Assembly (NCBI GenBank): GCA_964445745.1
Contig: CAYULU010000034.1
Location: forward strand, 1-17,676
Length of the DNA stretch: 17,676 nt
Origin: UBA1443 sp964445745
Lineage (GTDB): Bacteria; Omnitrophota; Omnitrophia; Omnitrophales; Aquincolibacteriaceae
Reading direction: 5' to 3'
Shown here: positions 1 to 6,487 of the stretch, piece by piece
How the letters are laid out: every line of letters starts with the position of its first letter
Numbering within the stretch: the stretch's first letter is position 1
Notes under the pieces: generated by a model
What the model was told of the DNA's origin: nothing
Databases searched by the model: none
The model's input: the letters and a program-made list of their open reading frames with translations, nothing else
Translations under genes and position numbers: made by a program

Positions 1-341
1 TCTACGGTAGGAGCAAAAACGGTTTCCGGTTCAATCACCGGACCGTAGCAGTTATTGCCGGGAAAAGGAAAACTCACAACGTCATAAACTCCGACCGCCG
101 CCCGTCGAACCGTAAAAACCGTTCCGCGCAGGGTATGATAAAAAAGGGCCGTCATGTAATCCGGACTCTTTTCAACAGAAGTCGGTACCTGGGTAATATA
201 CTCCCCCCAGCAAGTCGCAATATTAGTCACTCCCCGCGCAAGTTTCGAGGCCGCGTTATCCGGCTGAAGTTTTTCGGCCGCAATCGCGGAAGTCCCCGCG
301 GCAAAGCCCAAAATGACAAGCGCCAATAAAAACTTTTTCAT
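1..341 (-). CDS. TIGR04073-like secreted protein (exosortase-system-associated), 3' end cut by window edge
   Basis: The reading frame starts at an ATG at 341 (minus) and runs off the left edge after 113 codons. A GGAGGG ribosome site lies five bases before the ATG. The protein opens with a clear signal peptide (MKKFLLALVILGFAAGTSAIAA, residues 1-22 by eye), so export is expected. The mature part carries the pattern 'KLARGVTNI...WGEY', then 'LRGTVFTVRRAAVGVYDVVSFPFP', ending in 'PVIEPETVF'. This spacing (RG-x-TNI near the start, a glycine-rich middle, R-x3-G-VY-x-VV-FP-P) matches what I recall of the TIGR04073 family, small exported proteins found in genomes with exosortase/PEP-CTERM systems. 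Their biochemical function is unknown. The family call rests on memory of the motif, not a search. It is transcribed away from the amr operon and separated from it by an inverted repeat. Confidence 0.65.
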   Translation of the reverse strand, partial: MKKFLLALVILGFAAGTSAIAAEKLQPDNAASKLARGVTNIATCWGEYITQVPTSVEKSPDYMTALFYHTLRGTVFTVRRAAVGVYDVVSFPFPGNNCYGPVIEPETVFAPTV

Positions 342-411
342 ATTTACCCTCCGGGTTTTAGATTACCAGTACGCCGTTCGTTACAATCGGGTGATTATTA
401 CTCATGCCTTG

Positions 412-484
412 TTTCCTCTTTTACAAAGGGGAACCCAAGGAAATTAAAGAAATCGTCCCTGCCCCCTCTTTGTAAAAGAGAGGG
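412..484. repeat. MITE-like inverted repeat between two minus-strand genes
   Basis: Two 13-base arms are perfectly complementary: CTCTTTTACAAAG at 416-428 and CTTTGTAAAAGAG at 468-480. Imperfect flanking complementarity (TTTCC/GGGAA, GGGG/CCCC with small indels) extends them to about 20-25 bases. Each arm is also a hairpin in its own right (CTCTTT-gta-AAAGAG in the right arm). The unit is about 70-80 bp with no coding capacity. It sits downstream of amrA and upstream of the TIGR04073-like gene. The shape fits a miniature inverted-repeat element or REP-like repeat. It has no U-tract, so it is a poor classical terminator. Other copies in the genome cannot be checked here. Confidence 0.5.
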
Positions 485-565
485 AATTTCTCTCGAACTT
501 GGCAAACAGCGCAACAGACTGATTAATAAATCGTCCATTTATGACAAATTTTGAGGCCTTTTATA

Positions 566-1156
566 TCACGGGTTCTTCGGAGCAAAAGAATCCGGCGAAA
601 TTTCGTCATCCCCGCCAAACCCTTCTGTCTGAAAAACCTCAATCTTCGTTCCAGGCAACTCAGTTTTATCGATCCCCGCCTTCTCAAGGGCACAGTTTTC
701 AAAAAAAGTTTTCGCATCCCACCCGGTTTCAATCGCAACCTCCGGAAGATAGACCCCTTTTTTCCAGCCACAGCTCACAATAATCCCGTCTGTTCCGACG
801 CGAATATCTTTATAGGACCGCACAGGCACCGGCTCCGTCAGTAAAGAGACATGAATATGAAGGCCGTCCAATTCATTCAGCACCAGCGGAGGGAACCTCG
901 GATCTTCAAACGCAGCGGCCAGCGCCATACGCCGGATGCTTTCCCGTAGCGGCTCGTAGCCGATGATCTGACCTATGCAGCCCCGCAATGCCCCTTTGCG
1001 TTTTAATGTCACAAAAATCCCGCGTTTTTTTTCGAGAAATTCTCCGGACAAGTCCAACTCGGGCTCCGGCCCGTGAGTGAGCCGTGCTTTCAATAAGTTA
1101 TTGATGTAACGAAGTATTTTTTGCTGTTCGGGTTGACTTAGCATCATCTCGGCCAC
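566..1156 (-). CDS. amrA: AmmeMemoRadiSam system protein A (AMMECR1 domain)
   Basis: This is a 196-residue single-domain protein of the AMMECR1 family, at the usual family length. Visible hallmarks are LRGCIG (residues 57-62), the conserved core segment of the family, AAFEDPRFPPL (81-91), IHVSLLTEP (101-109), and the C-terminal YLPEVAIETGWDAKTFFENC...KAGI block. The domain is widespread in bacteria, archaea and animals (human AMMECR1). In bacteria it co-occurs with Memo and a radical SAM protein as AmmeMemoRadiSam; its exact chemistry is not established. The chosen start is GTG at 1156, because GAGG lies five bases before it. The in-frame ATGs at 1147 and 1144 lie farther from that site. It follows amrB by 36 bases on the same strand, so the two are probably co-transcribed. 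The protein is predicted to be cytoplasmic. Confidence 0.93.
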   Translation of the reverse strand: MAEMMLSQPEQQKILRYINNLLKARLTHGPEPELDLSGEFLEKKRGIFVTLKRKGALRGCIGQIIGYEPLRESIRRMALAAAFEDPRFPPLVLNELDGLHIHVSLLTEPVPVRSYKDIRVGTDGIIVSCGWKKGVYLPEVAIETGWDAKTFFENCALEKAGIDKTELPGTKIEVFQTEGFGGDDEISPDSFAPKNP

Positions 1157-1169
1157 TTTGTCCTCGACC

Positions 1170-1187
1170 GGGCCGCAAGTTCGGCCC
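1170..1187 (-). other. GC-rich hairpin in the amrB-amrA gap
   Basis: GGGCCG (1170-1175) and CGGCCC (1182-1187) form a perfect 6-bp GC stem with a 6-base loop. It fills half of the 36-base gap between the amrB stop and the amrA start and ends just before the GAGG ribosome site of amrA. No T-run follows on either strand, so it is not a standard terminator. It could tune amrA translation or mRNA stability; that is inference. Confidence 0.4.
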
Positions 1188-1192
1188 CACGT

Positions 1193-2035
1193 TCATGCCT
1201 CTGGATTAACTTTGTACACCATCGCTGCGTAACCGACAACCGAACCTTTTTCTCCCGTAATATCTCCCGAATTCGCATACTTGAGAAGTCGGGGACCCTC
1301 CCACCCCAATTTCTCCGCCAAAAACAGGGATGTAATCACGGGGCCAAAGCCACAAGCTTCAATCTCGCCCGAGTAGTTTGAGCGTTCAAGTTTCTTCACA
1401 TCACGATCCCCCATCATTCGAATCAGCTTATGGTCCATATTCACCGCTTCCTTGTAAGGATGAAAGTGTGACAGATCCGTGCTGAAAACAAAAAGGGCAC
1501 GCTTCCCGGCAAGCTCGCGGTTCAACGCTTCCGAAAGCGCTTCCGCATTCGCCACAGATGGCTCGCCGATATAAACGGGTAACAGGGTAAACCCCTTGAC
1601 TACCGTCTGAAGAAAAGGGAGCTGAACTTCCAGGGAATGCTCATTCAGATCCCCCGGGATGGTTTCAGCCAGGTAAGGACTGGAAGTTCTAACTTTTTCG
1701 GCAAGTTTTTTATCCACGGGAATCCGGCCGAGAGGCGTTTTATAAAAATCCGCATTATCAATAAAGACACCTTGAACAAAAACCCGGTGAAGGAAGGCCA
1801 CCACAACCACCACCTCTGCCCGAGCTCCGTCAATCGCGCGATAGGCTTCCGCGGCAATCCCTCCCGAATACATATACCCCGCATGCGGAACGATAAGCCC
1901 CCGAACGGAAGGATCGGGCTGCGAGCTTGCATGGTCAAGAAAAGCCCGTATCTCATGCTGTAAAACAGCCGGCCGGTCAGGATAAAACTGTCCCGCAACA
2001 ATCCCCTCCCTGATCATCGGCGTTTCGTGAGACAT
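1193..2035 (-). CDS. amrB: AmmeMemoRadiSam system protein B (Memo family)
   Basis: This 280-residue Memo-family protein is structurally related to LigB-type non-haem iron dioxygenases. The residues expected around the Memo metal/active-site pocket are all present: PHAGYMYSG (H51), LHR (H83), NEHSLEVQLPF (H133), STDLSHFHPY (H190) and EACGFGP (C228). The C-terminal SGDITG...SVVGYAA segment is also typical. Human MEMO1 has been linked to metal and redox biology. The bacterial role is unknown beyond co-occurrence with AmrA and AmrS. The ATG at 2035 has a strong purine-rich site (GGGGGAGG, 2045-2052) nine bases upstream. It is the first gene of the amrBA operon and is divergent from the D-lactate dehydrogenase gene, sharing a 76-bp promoter region. 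Confidence 0.93.
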   Translation of the reverse strand: MSHETPMIREGIVAGQFYPDRPAVLQHEIRAFLDHASSQPDPSVRGLIVPHAGYMYSGGIAAEAYRAIDGARAEVVVVVAFLHRVFVQGVFIDNADFYKTPLGRIPVDKKLAEKVRTSSPYLAETIPGDLNEHSLEVQLPFLQTVVKGFTLLPVYIGEPSVANAEALSEALNRELAGKRALFVFSTDLSHFHPYKEAVNMDHKLIRMMGDRDVKKLERSNYSGEIEACGFGPVITSLFLAEKLGWEGPRLLKYANSGDITGEKGSVVGYAAMVYKVNPEA

Positions 2036-2056
2036 AGTCTTTTTCCTCCCCCGGCT

Positions 2057-2084
2057 ATTCTACCTTCAAAAAACCTTCGCGCAA
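2057..2084 (-). promoter_or_regulatory. Candidate sigma70-like promoter for amrBA
   Basis: On the minus strand, TAGAAT (2062-2057) lies 16 bases after TTGCGC (2084-2079). The resulting transcript would begin near 2050 and still include the GGGGGAGG ribosome site of amrB. The -35 match is only moderate. Confidence 0.35.
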
Positions 2085-2105
2085 CCTTCCTGTCCGACTT
2101 ATAAT
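2076..2105 (+). promoter_or_regulatory. Candidate promoter for the D-lactate dehydrogenase gene, -10 very close to the start codon
   Basis: A perfect TATAAT lies at 2100-2105 and only six bases separate it from the ATG at 2112. A start of transcription about seven bases after the -10 box would fall on or next to the ATG, giving a leaderless mRNA. No purine-rich ribosome site is present upstream of this ATG. The -35 region is weak (TTCGCG at 2076-2081, 18-base spacing). Confidence 0.45.
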
Positions 2106-2111
2106 AAAGCC

Positions 2112-3164
2112 ATGAATCAGATCAGGATCGCGTTTTTTGATGCTAAACCCTATGACAAGGTTTCATTCGACGAGACCAATCGGGATTTTGGTTTCAAGAT
2201 CACATATTTCCCCGGCCATCTGACAGAACAAACCGTTTCCCTAGCAAAGGGACATGAGGCCGTATGTGTGTTTGTAAACGATGAAGTCTCGGCTCCGGTC
2301 ATCGACGCTCTGGCACAACATGGCGTCAAGATGATCGCCGTCCGCGCCGCGGGGTACAACAACATCAACCTTAAGGCCGCATTCGGAAAAATTCACACCG
2401 CCAGAGTTCCGGCTTATTCACCCCACGCAGTCGCGGAACACGCCGCGGCTTTAATGTTGACACTGAATCGTAAAATCCACAAAGCGTATTTCCGGACCCG
2501 CGATAGTAACTTCACCTTGAATGGTCTTTTGGGATTTGATTTTTACGGAAAAACAGCGGGCATTATCGGAACCGGCCAGATCGGAAAGTGCTTGATTAAC
2601 ATCCTCAAAGGATTCGGCATGAAGATCCTTGCCTACGATACTTTCCCGGACATTGAATTTCAAAAAACGACCGGGTTTGAATATGCGGATCTCGACACCC
2701 TTTATAAAAAATCTGATGTTCTCTCACTTCATTGCCCCCTCACAAAAGAAACCCGCCACATGATCAACCGCGGCTCCCTCGAGAAAATGAAATCCGGCGT
2801 CATGGTCATCAATACCGGCCGCGGGTTACTGATCGACACCAAAGCGTTGATTGAGGGACTCAAGTCTGGAAAAATTGGCTGCGCAGGACTTGACGTTTAT
2901 GAAGAAGAAAGCGAAGTTTTCTTTGAAGATTTTTCAGGTTCCGGAATTTCGGATGATGTCCTTGCGAGGCTCCTTTCATTTCCAAACGTTTTGATCACTT
3001 CACATCAGGCTTTTTTTACCCAGGAGGCCCTGCACAATATTGCGAAAACGACCCTGGAAAATATCCGTGAATTTTTCACCCAGGGAAAGATTCCGAACGA
3101 AATCTGTTATCACTGTACAACCTTGAGCGCCTGCCCGAGAAAAAAAACCGGCAAGTGCTTTTAA
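2112..3164 (+). CDS. ldhA: D-lactate dehydrogenase / D-isomer-specific 2-hydroxyacid dehydrogenase with Cys-rich tail
   Basis: This 350-residue enzyme resembles E. coli LdhA along its whole length (NADH-dependent pyruvate to D-lactate, cytoplasm). Visible matches include VCVFVNDEVS (51-60), RVPAYSPHAVAEHAA (98-112), the nucleotide-binding GTGQIG (153-158), and D176 at the end of the following strand, which favours NAD over NADP. The catalytic trio of this family is seen as R237 in NTGRG, E264 in DVYE and H298 in SHQAF. After the usual end (PNEI) there are about 20 extra residues with cysteines at 332, 335, 341 and 349, a possible small metal or redox site. No ribosome site precedes the ATG, and a TATAAT lies six bases upstream, suggesting a leaderless message. 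The exact 2-hydroxyacid substrate is inferred from the LdhA likeness. It may be read on into the cupin gene 89 bases downstream. Confidence 0.88.
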   Translation: MNQIRIAFFDAKPYDKVSFDETNRDFGFKITYFPGHLTEQTVSLAKGHEAVCVFVNDEVSAPVIDALAQHGVKMIAVRAAGYNNINLKAAFGKIHTARVPAYSPHAVAEHAAALMLTLNRKIHKAYFRTRDSNFTLNGLLGFDFYGKTAGIIGTGQIGKCLINILKGFGMKILAYDTFPDIEFQKTTGFEYADLDTLYKKSDVLSLHCPLTKETRHMINRGSLEKMKSGVMVINTGRGLLIDTKALIEGLKSGKIGCAGLDVYEEESEVFFEDFSGSGISDDVLARLLSFPNVLITSHQAFFTQEALHNIAKTTLENIREFFTQGKIPNEICYHCTTLSACPRKKTGKCF

Positions 3165-3186
3165 AAAATCAAATGTCCCGATTCTA

Positions 3187-3229
3187 CGCTTTAGCCAATA
3201 AAGCGCAAGGGAATGAAACGAAGGCTAAA
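3187..3229 (+). other. Two mutually exclusive hairpins upstream of the cupin gene
   Basis: CGCTTT (3187-3192) can pair with AAAGCG (3200-3205), 7-base loop. The overlapping TTTAGCC (3190-3196) can instead pair with GGCTAAA (3223-3229). The two structures share bases 3190-3192 and cannot form together. They fill the 89-bp gap between the dehydrogenase and the cupin. No T-run follows, so it is not a classical terminator; a regulatory or RNA-processing role is possible but unproven. Confidence 0.3.
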
Positions 3230-3253
3230 TATCATCGATAGAAAAGGAGAAAA

Positions 3254-3580
3254 ATGAGCGAACAAGAATATATCGGACACGCAATGACGCTGGTTGAACT
3301 AACCGACTACCAAAGAGGTTCGGTCGTCAGCAAACAGCTTATAAAAAAAAACACCGGTTCCCTCACCGTTTTCGCTTTTGACGAAGGGGAAGGACTGACG
3401 GAACACACATCTCCCTACGATGCCACCATTCTTGTCCTTGAGGGAAAAGCGCAGATCATGATCGGCGGAAACCCGCACGAGGTTTCTTCCGGGGAAATGT
3501 TAATCATGCCTGCTAAGGTTCCTCACGCTGTTAAAGCCATCGAACGATTTAAAATGCTTCTCATCATGATCAAGTCTTAG
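3254..3580 (+). CDS. Small single-domain cupin protein
   Basis: This 108-residue protein consists of one cupin (double-stranded beta-helix) domain. Motif 1 is recognisable as EHTSPYDATILVLEGKAQI (about residues 54-72), with one histidine of the usual HxH replaced (H-T-S). Motif 2 is GEMLIMPAKVPHAV (about 83-96), with the conserved PxxxPH. Proteins of this type usually bind a metal and act as sensors, isomerases or ligand-binding modules. No substrate can be assigned here. The start is supported by GGAG four bases before the ATG. The gene ends 18 bases before the permease gene, so the two are likely co-transcribed. The altered motif 1 may mean altered metal binding. Confidence 0.8.
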   Translation: MSEQEYIGHAMTLVELTDYQRGSVVSKQLIKKNTGSLTVFAFDEGEGLTEHTSPYDATILVLEGKAQIMIGGNPHEVSSGEMLIMPAKVPHAVKAIERFKMLLIMIKS

Positions 3581-3598
3581 TTTGATCAACATCCCTTT

Positions 3599-4885
3599 AT
3601 GCTCGATCGATTTTTTAAACTCCGGGAACGACACACCACCCTTGGCACCGAGGTTGTTGCGGGAACCACAACATTCCTGGCCATGGCTTACATTATCCTT
3701 GTCAACCCCGCCATCCTTGCTTCGGCCGGGATGGATAAAACGGCCCTGATCCTTGTCACCTGCCTTGCCACGGCACTGGCGACACTCGCCACGGGTCTTT
3801 TTGCCAATGCCCCCATCGCGATGGCACCGGGCATGGGGCTGAATGCGTTCTTCGCCTACTCTCTGGTCTTAACAGACCACCTCACCTGGCAAACGGCTCT
3901 TGGAGTTGTCTTTTTATCCGGTCTTTTTTTCTTTCTACTGACTGCCGTAGGAATCCGTCAAAAGATCGTCGAGGCAATCCCCCGCTCCCTAATTTCGGCG
4001 GTTTCAGCCGGGATCGGCCTTTTCATTACGTTCATCGGCCTGGTCAACCTCGGGATCATTCAAAAAAATGAGGTGACGCTTGTTGCCGCGGCACCGATCA
4101 CTTCGACCGTCATGGTCGGCCTGGCAGGTTTTTTTCTGATGCTTCTGCTTGAAATGCACCGGGTCAAGGGAGCCATGATTTTGGGCATTGTGATGTCAAC
4201 TCTGATCGCGCTTTGGACAGGACTGGCGCCGTGGCCAAAGGAATTTGTCGCGTTTCACTTTGACCCAAGCCCTATCTTCTTTCAACTAGATATTCTCGCC
4301 GCACTTAAAGGGGGCCTCTTTGGCGCAATCTTCAGTCTGATGTTCATGCATCTTTTTGATTCGATCGGCTCCCTTGTCGCCTGCTGCCACCAGGCAAAAA
4401 GGGTCGATGAAAAAGGGCGTATGATCGGCCTTGACCGGCTTCTCTCGATCGACGCGCTCGCGAGCATGGTAGGTGCGATCCTCGGTACTTCCACGATCAC
4501 CGCTTATGTCGAATCTGCTACCGGCATTGGGCAGGGAGGAAGAACGGGGTTTACGTCCGTTGTGACCGCGCTTCTTTTTGTGCTCGCGATCATCTTTATC
4601 CCGCTGATCTCCGTCGTACCTGTTTACGCCACCGCCCCTGCCCTGATCCTGGTTGGTTTTTTCATGATCAAGGAAGTCCGGGAAATTCATTTTGAGGACA
4701 TGGAAGAAGGCTTCCCGGCATTTGTGATTATCGTGATGATCGCGTTGAGCTATTCCATCGCAACGGGCCTTGCATTCGGATTCCTCAGCCATGTCCTTTT
4801 CAAGGTCCTCCGCCTGAAGTTCGCGGAGGTGAAACCGGTCATGTGGTTCATTGCCGGCTTGTCATGGCTTCATTTTATAGTCTGA
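3599..4885 (+). CDS. NCS2-family nucleobase permease (AzgA/PbuG-like)
   Basis: This 428-residue polytopic inner-membrane protein is of the usual length for the adenine/guanine/hypoxanthine branch of the NCS2 family (proton-coupled nucleobase uptake). Diagnostic blocks are TEVVAGTTTFLAMAYII at the N-terminus (17-33), APGMGLNAFFAY (76-87), FMHLFDSIGSLV (249-260), GTSTITAYVESATG (296-309, with the E306 expected in this family) and GGRTGFTSVVT (313-323). In relatives I recall, the motif in the 249-255 helix reads more like V-D-x-F-D-T. Here the first Asp is His (H251), which could shift specificity. The ATG at 3599 has no clear ribosome site; translation may depend on the preceding cupin gene. 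Eleven bases separate its stop from the chosen start of the ABC ATPase. The exact base transported is not determined. Confidence 0.87.
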   Translation: MLDRFFKLRERHTTLGTEVVAGTTTFLAMAYIILVNPAILASAGMDKTALILVTCLATALATLATGLFANAPIAMAPGMGLNAFFAYSLVLTDHLTWQTALGVVFLSGLFFFLLTAVGIRQKIVEAIPRSLISAVSAGIGLFITFIGLVNLGIIQKNEVTLVAAAPITSTVMVGLAGFFLMLLLEMHRVKGAMILGIVMSTLIALWTGLAPWPKEFVAFHFDPSPIFFQLDILAALKGGLFGAIFSLMFMHLFDSIGSLVACCHQAKRVDEKGRMIGLDRLLSIDALASMVGAILGTSTITAYVESATGIGQGGRTGFTSVVTALLFVLAIIFIPLISVVPVYATAPALILVGFFMIKEVREIHFEDMEEGFPAFVIIVMIALSYSIATGLAFGFLSHVLFKVLRLKFAEVKPVMWFIAGLSWLHFIV

Positions 4886-4896
4886 GAACCCCGTCG

Positions 4897-5649
4897 ATGA
4901 AAAACAGTATTCTTTCAGTTCAAAATCTCCGAAAAATTTACGGCTCCAGTCCTGCCGTCGATCATGTTTCCTTGGACGTTCATCCGGGGGAAATCGTCGG
5001 TCTCCTGGGCCCGAACGGAGCCGGTAAAACCACGATCATCAACATGATCCTGAGCATCCTTGAGCCAACAACCGGTTCCATCCAGATCAAGGGTCTGGAT
5101 CTCGGCACCCAACGCTCCGCCGCCTTGTCATTTACAAATTTTGCCGCCGTCTACGCCCCTCTTCCAGGGAACCTTACTGTGATTCAAAATCTGCGGGTAT
5201 TTGGAATGCTTTATAGCGTGAAACGACTATCCCAAAAAATTGAGGGTCTGATCGAGGCCCTGGACCTCCGACAATTCGTAAATACAAAATGCGGCATTCT
5301 CTCCTCCGGAGAACAAACACGCGCCAGCCTTGCAAAAGCCCTCTTGAACGATCCCCAACTCCTGCTTCTCGACGAACCAACTTCCTCGCTTGACCCGGCC
5401 AGTGCCGGCGAGATCCGGGCACAAATTACCACGTATACAAAAAAGAAACATTGTGCCATCCTTTGGACTTCTCATAACATGTATGAAGTCGAATCCGTTT
5501 GCGACCGCGTCCTCTTTCTTTCTCACGGCAAAATCATTCTTCAGGGAAATCCCAAAACTCTGCCCGCCGAACATCACAAAAAAAATCTGGAAGAGATTTT
5601 TATTGCCGTCGCACGGGAACCTTTATCTTTCGGAGGAGAATTAAAATGA
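4897..5649 (+). CDS. ABC transporter ATP-binding protein (ABC-2 exporter type)
   Basis: This 250-residue nucleotide-binding subunit shows Walker A GPNGAGKTT (38-46), signature LSSGEQ (135-140, a variant of LSGGQ), Walker B LLLLDEP (155-161), the D-loop SSLDP, and the switch histidine in WTSHN (H193). The Q-loop is unusual: the segment NFAAVYAPLPGNLTV (81-95) has no glutamine where most relatives have one. An upstream in-frame ATG at 4843 would overlap the permease gene by 43 bases. The ATG at 4897 is preferred because the conserved fold begins right after it. The stop codon overlaps the start of the next gene by 4 bases (ATGA), a sign of coupling. It powers the membrane partner encoded next; the substrate is unknown. 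Confidence 0.9.
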   Translation: MKNSILSVQNLRKIYGSSPAVDHVSLDVHPGEIVGLLGPNGAGKTTIINMILSILEPTTGSIQIKGLDLGTQRSAALSFTNFAAVYAPLPGNLTVIQNLRVFGMLYSVKRLSQKIEGLIEALDLRQFVNTKCGILSSGEQTRASLAKALLNDPQLLLLDEPTSSLDPASAGEIRAQITTYTKKKHCAILWTSHNMYEVESVCDRVLFLSHGKIILQGNPKTLPAEHHKKNLEEIFIAVAREPLSFGGELK

Positions 5650-6452
5650 TTCGCCTGGAACGGGTCTTCGCGCTGGTCTTAAGACAATTTTTTTTGATGC
5701 GCGGAAGCATCGCACGAATCACACCGCTTTTTGCGTGGGCCGCTGTGGACATTGTTCTCTGGGGATTTCTTACGCGATACCTGAGCTCTTTCACCCAAAC
5801 TGGCTACAATTTTGTGGCGGTCATTCTCGGGGCTGTGCTTTTCTGGGATTTTTTCATCCGCCTCATGCAAGGGGTCGCAATGGCATTTCTTGAAGATGTC
5901 TGGTCCCGGAATTTCCTTAATATTTTCGCCGCTCCCATAACCCTGACCGAGTACCTGATCGCGCTTGTCATCTCGAGCATCGGAACCAGCCTTGTCGGTC
6001 TTGTTGTCATGCTTTTGCTGGCCGGGGTATGTTTTGGTCTCTCAATCCTCACGTACGGCCTGCTGGTTCTCCCAGCTGTGTTGATCCTTTTCCTTTTCGG
6101 GATTGCTCTCGGGATCCTGGGAAGCGCATTGGTTCTCAGACTCGGCCCGGCCGCAGAATGGTTCATTTGGCCAATCCCGGCTTTTCTTTCCCCTTTCGTA
6201 GGAGTACTCTATCCCCTCTCCACACTCCCGACATGGATGCAATGGATCGGCCGAATTCTGCCACCCTCTTATATTTTTGAAAATATACGCGCTCTTCTTG
6301 CCGGTGGGTCAATCTCGTGGGGGGCGCTCTTCGGAGCAACCGTCCTTTGCGGATTTTACGTCCTGTTAGCTTGCTGGATTTTCAGCCGGACGTACCGGCA
6401 TGTGGTCAATTCAGGAGTTCTCGCCCGTTACAGCGCAGAAAGTCTCAATTAA
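5646..6452 (+). CDS. ABC-2 type transporter permease
   Basis: This 268-residue membrane protein has about six hydrophobic segments (near residues 25-45, 55-75, 104-127, 133-160, 168-190 and 230-255). It has the ABC-2 permease signature near the end: FLSPFVGVLYPLSTLP followed by LPPSYIFENIRALL. It starts inside the stop of the ATPase gene (ATGA at 5646-5649), and the GGAGGAG just before it serves as ribosome site. Together the two genes form a complete two-component exporter of the type used for drugs, lipids, polysaccharides or peptides. Nothing in the sequence names the cargo. The gene ends 35 bases before the convergent end of the next minus-strand gene, with no obvious terminator in between. 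Confidence 0.9.
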   Translation: MIRLERVFALVLRQFFLMRGSIARITPLFAWAAVDIVLWGFLTRYLSSFTQTGYNFVAVILGAVLFWDFFIRLMQGVAMAFLEDVWSRNFLNIFAAPITLTEYLIALVISSIGTSLVGLVVMLLLAGVCFGLSILTYGLLVLPAVLILFLFGIALGILGSALVLRLGPAAEWFIWPIPAFLSPFVGVLYPLSTLPTWMQWIGRILPPSYIFENIRALLAGGSISWGALFGATVLCGFYVLLACWIFSRTYRHVVNSGVLARYSAESLN

Positions 6453-6487
6453 GCGCGGGCCGACCATCAACCACTGAGAGCGTGTCG

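Noticed and set aside
135..329. Open frame of 64 codons on the plus strand
   Set aside because: It is antisense to the TIGR04073-like gene, which has a signal peptide, a ribosome site and family-like motifs.
4286..4792. Open frame of 168 codons on the minus strand
   Set aside because: It is a shadow of the permease gene; its composition (runs of charged residues, many His and Asp) is typical of an antisense frame of a membrane protein.
6453..6487. Terminator between the ABC permease and the secreted protein gene
   Set aside because: I looked for a stem with a T-run and found none in the 35 bases.
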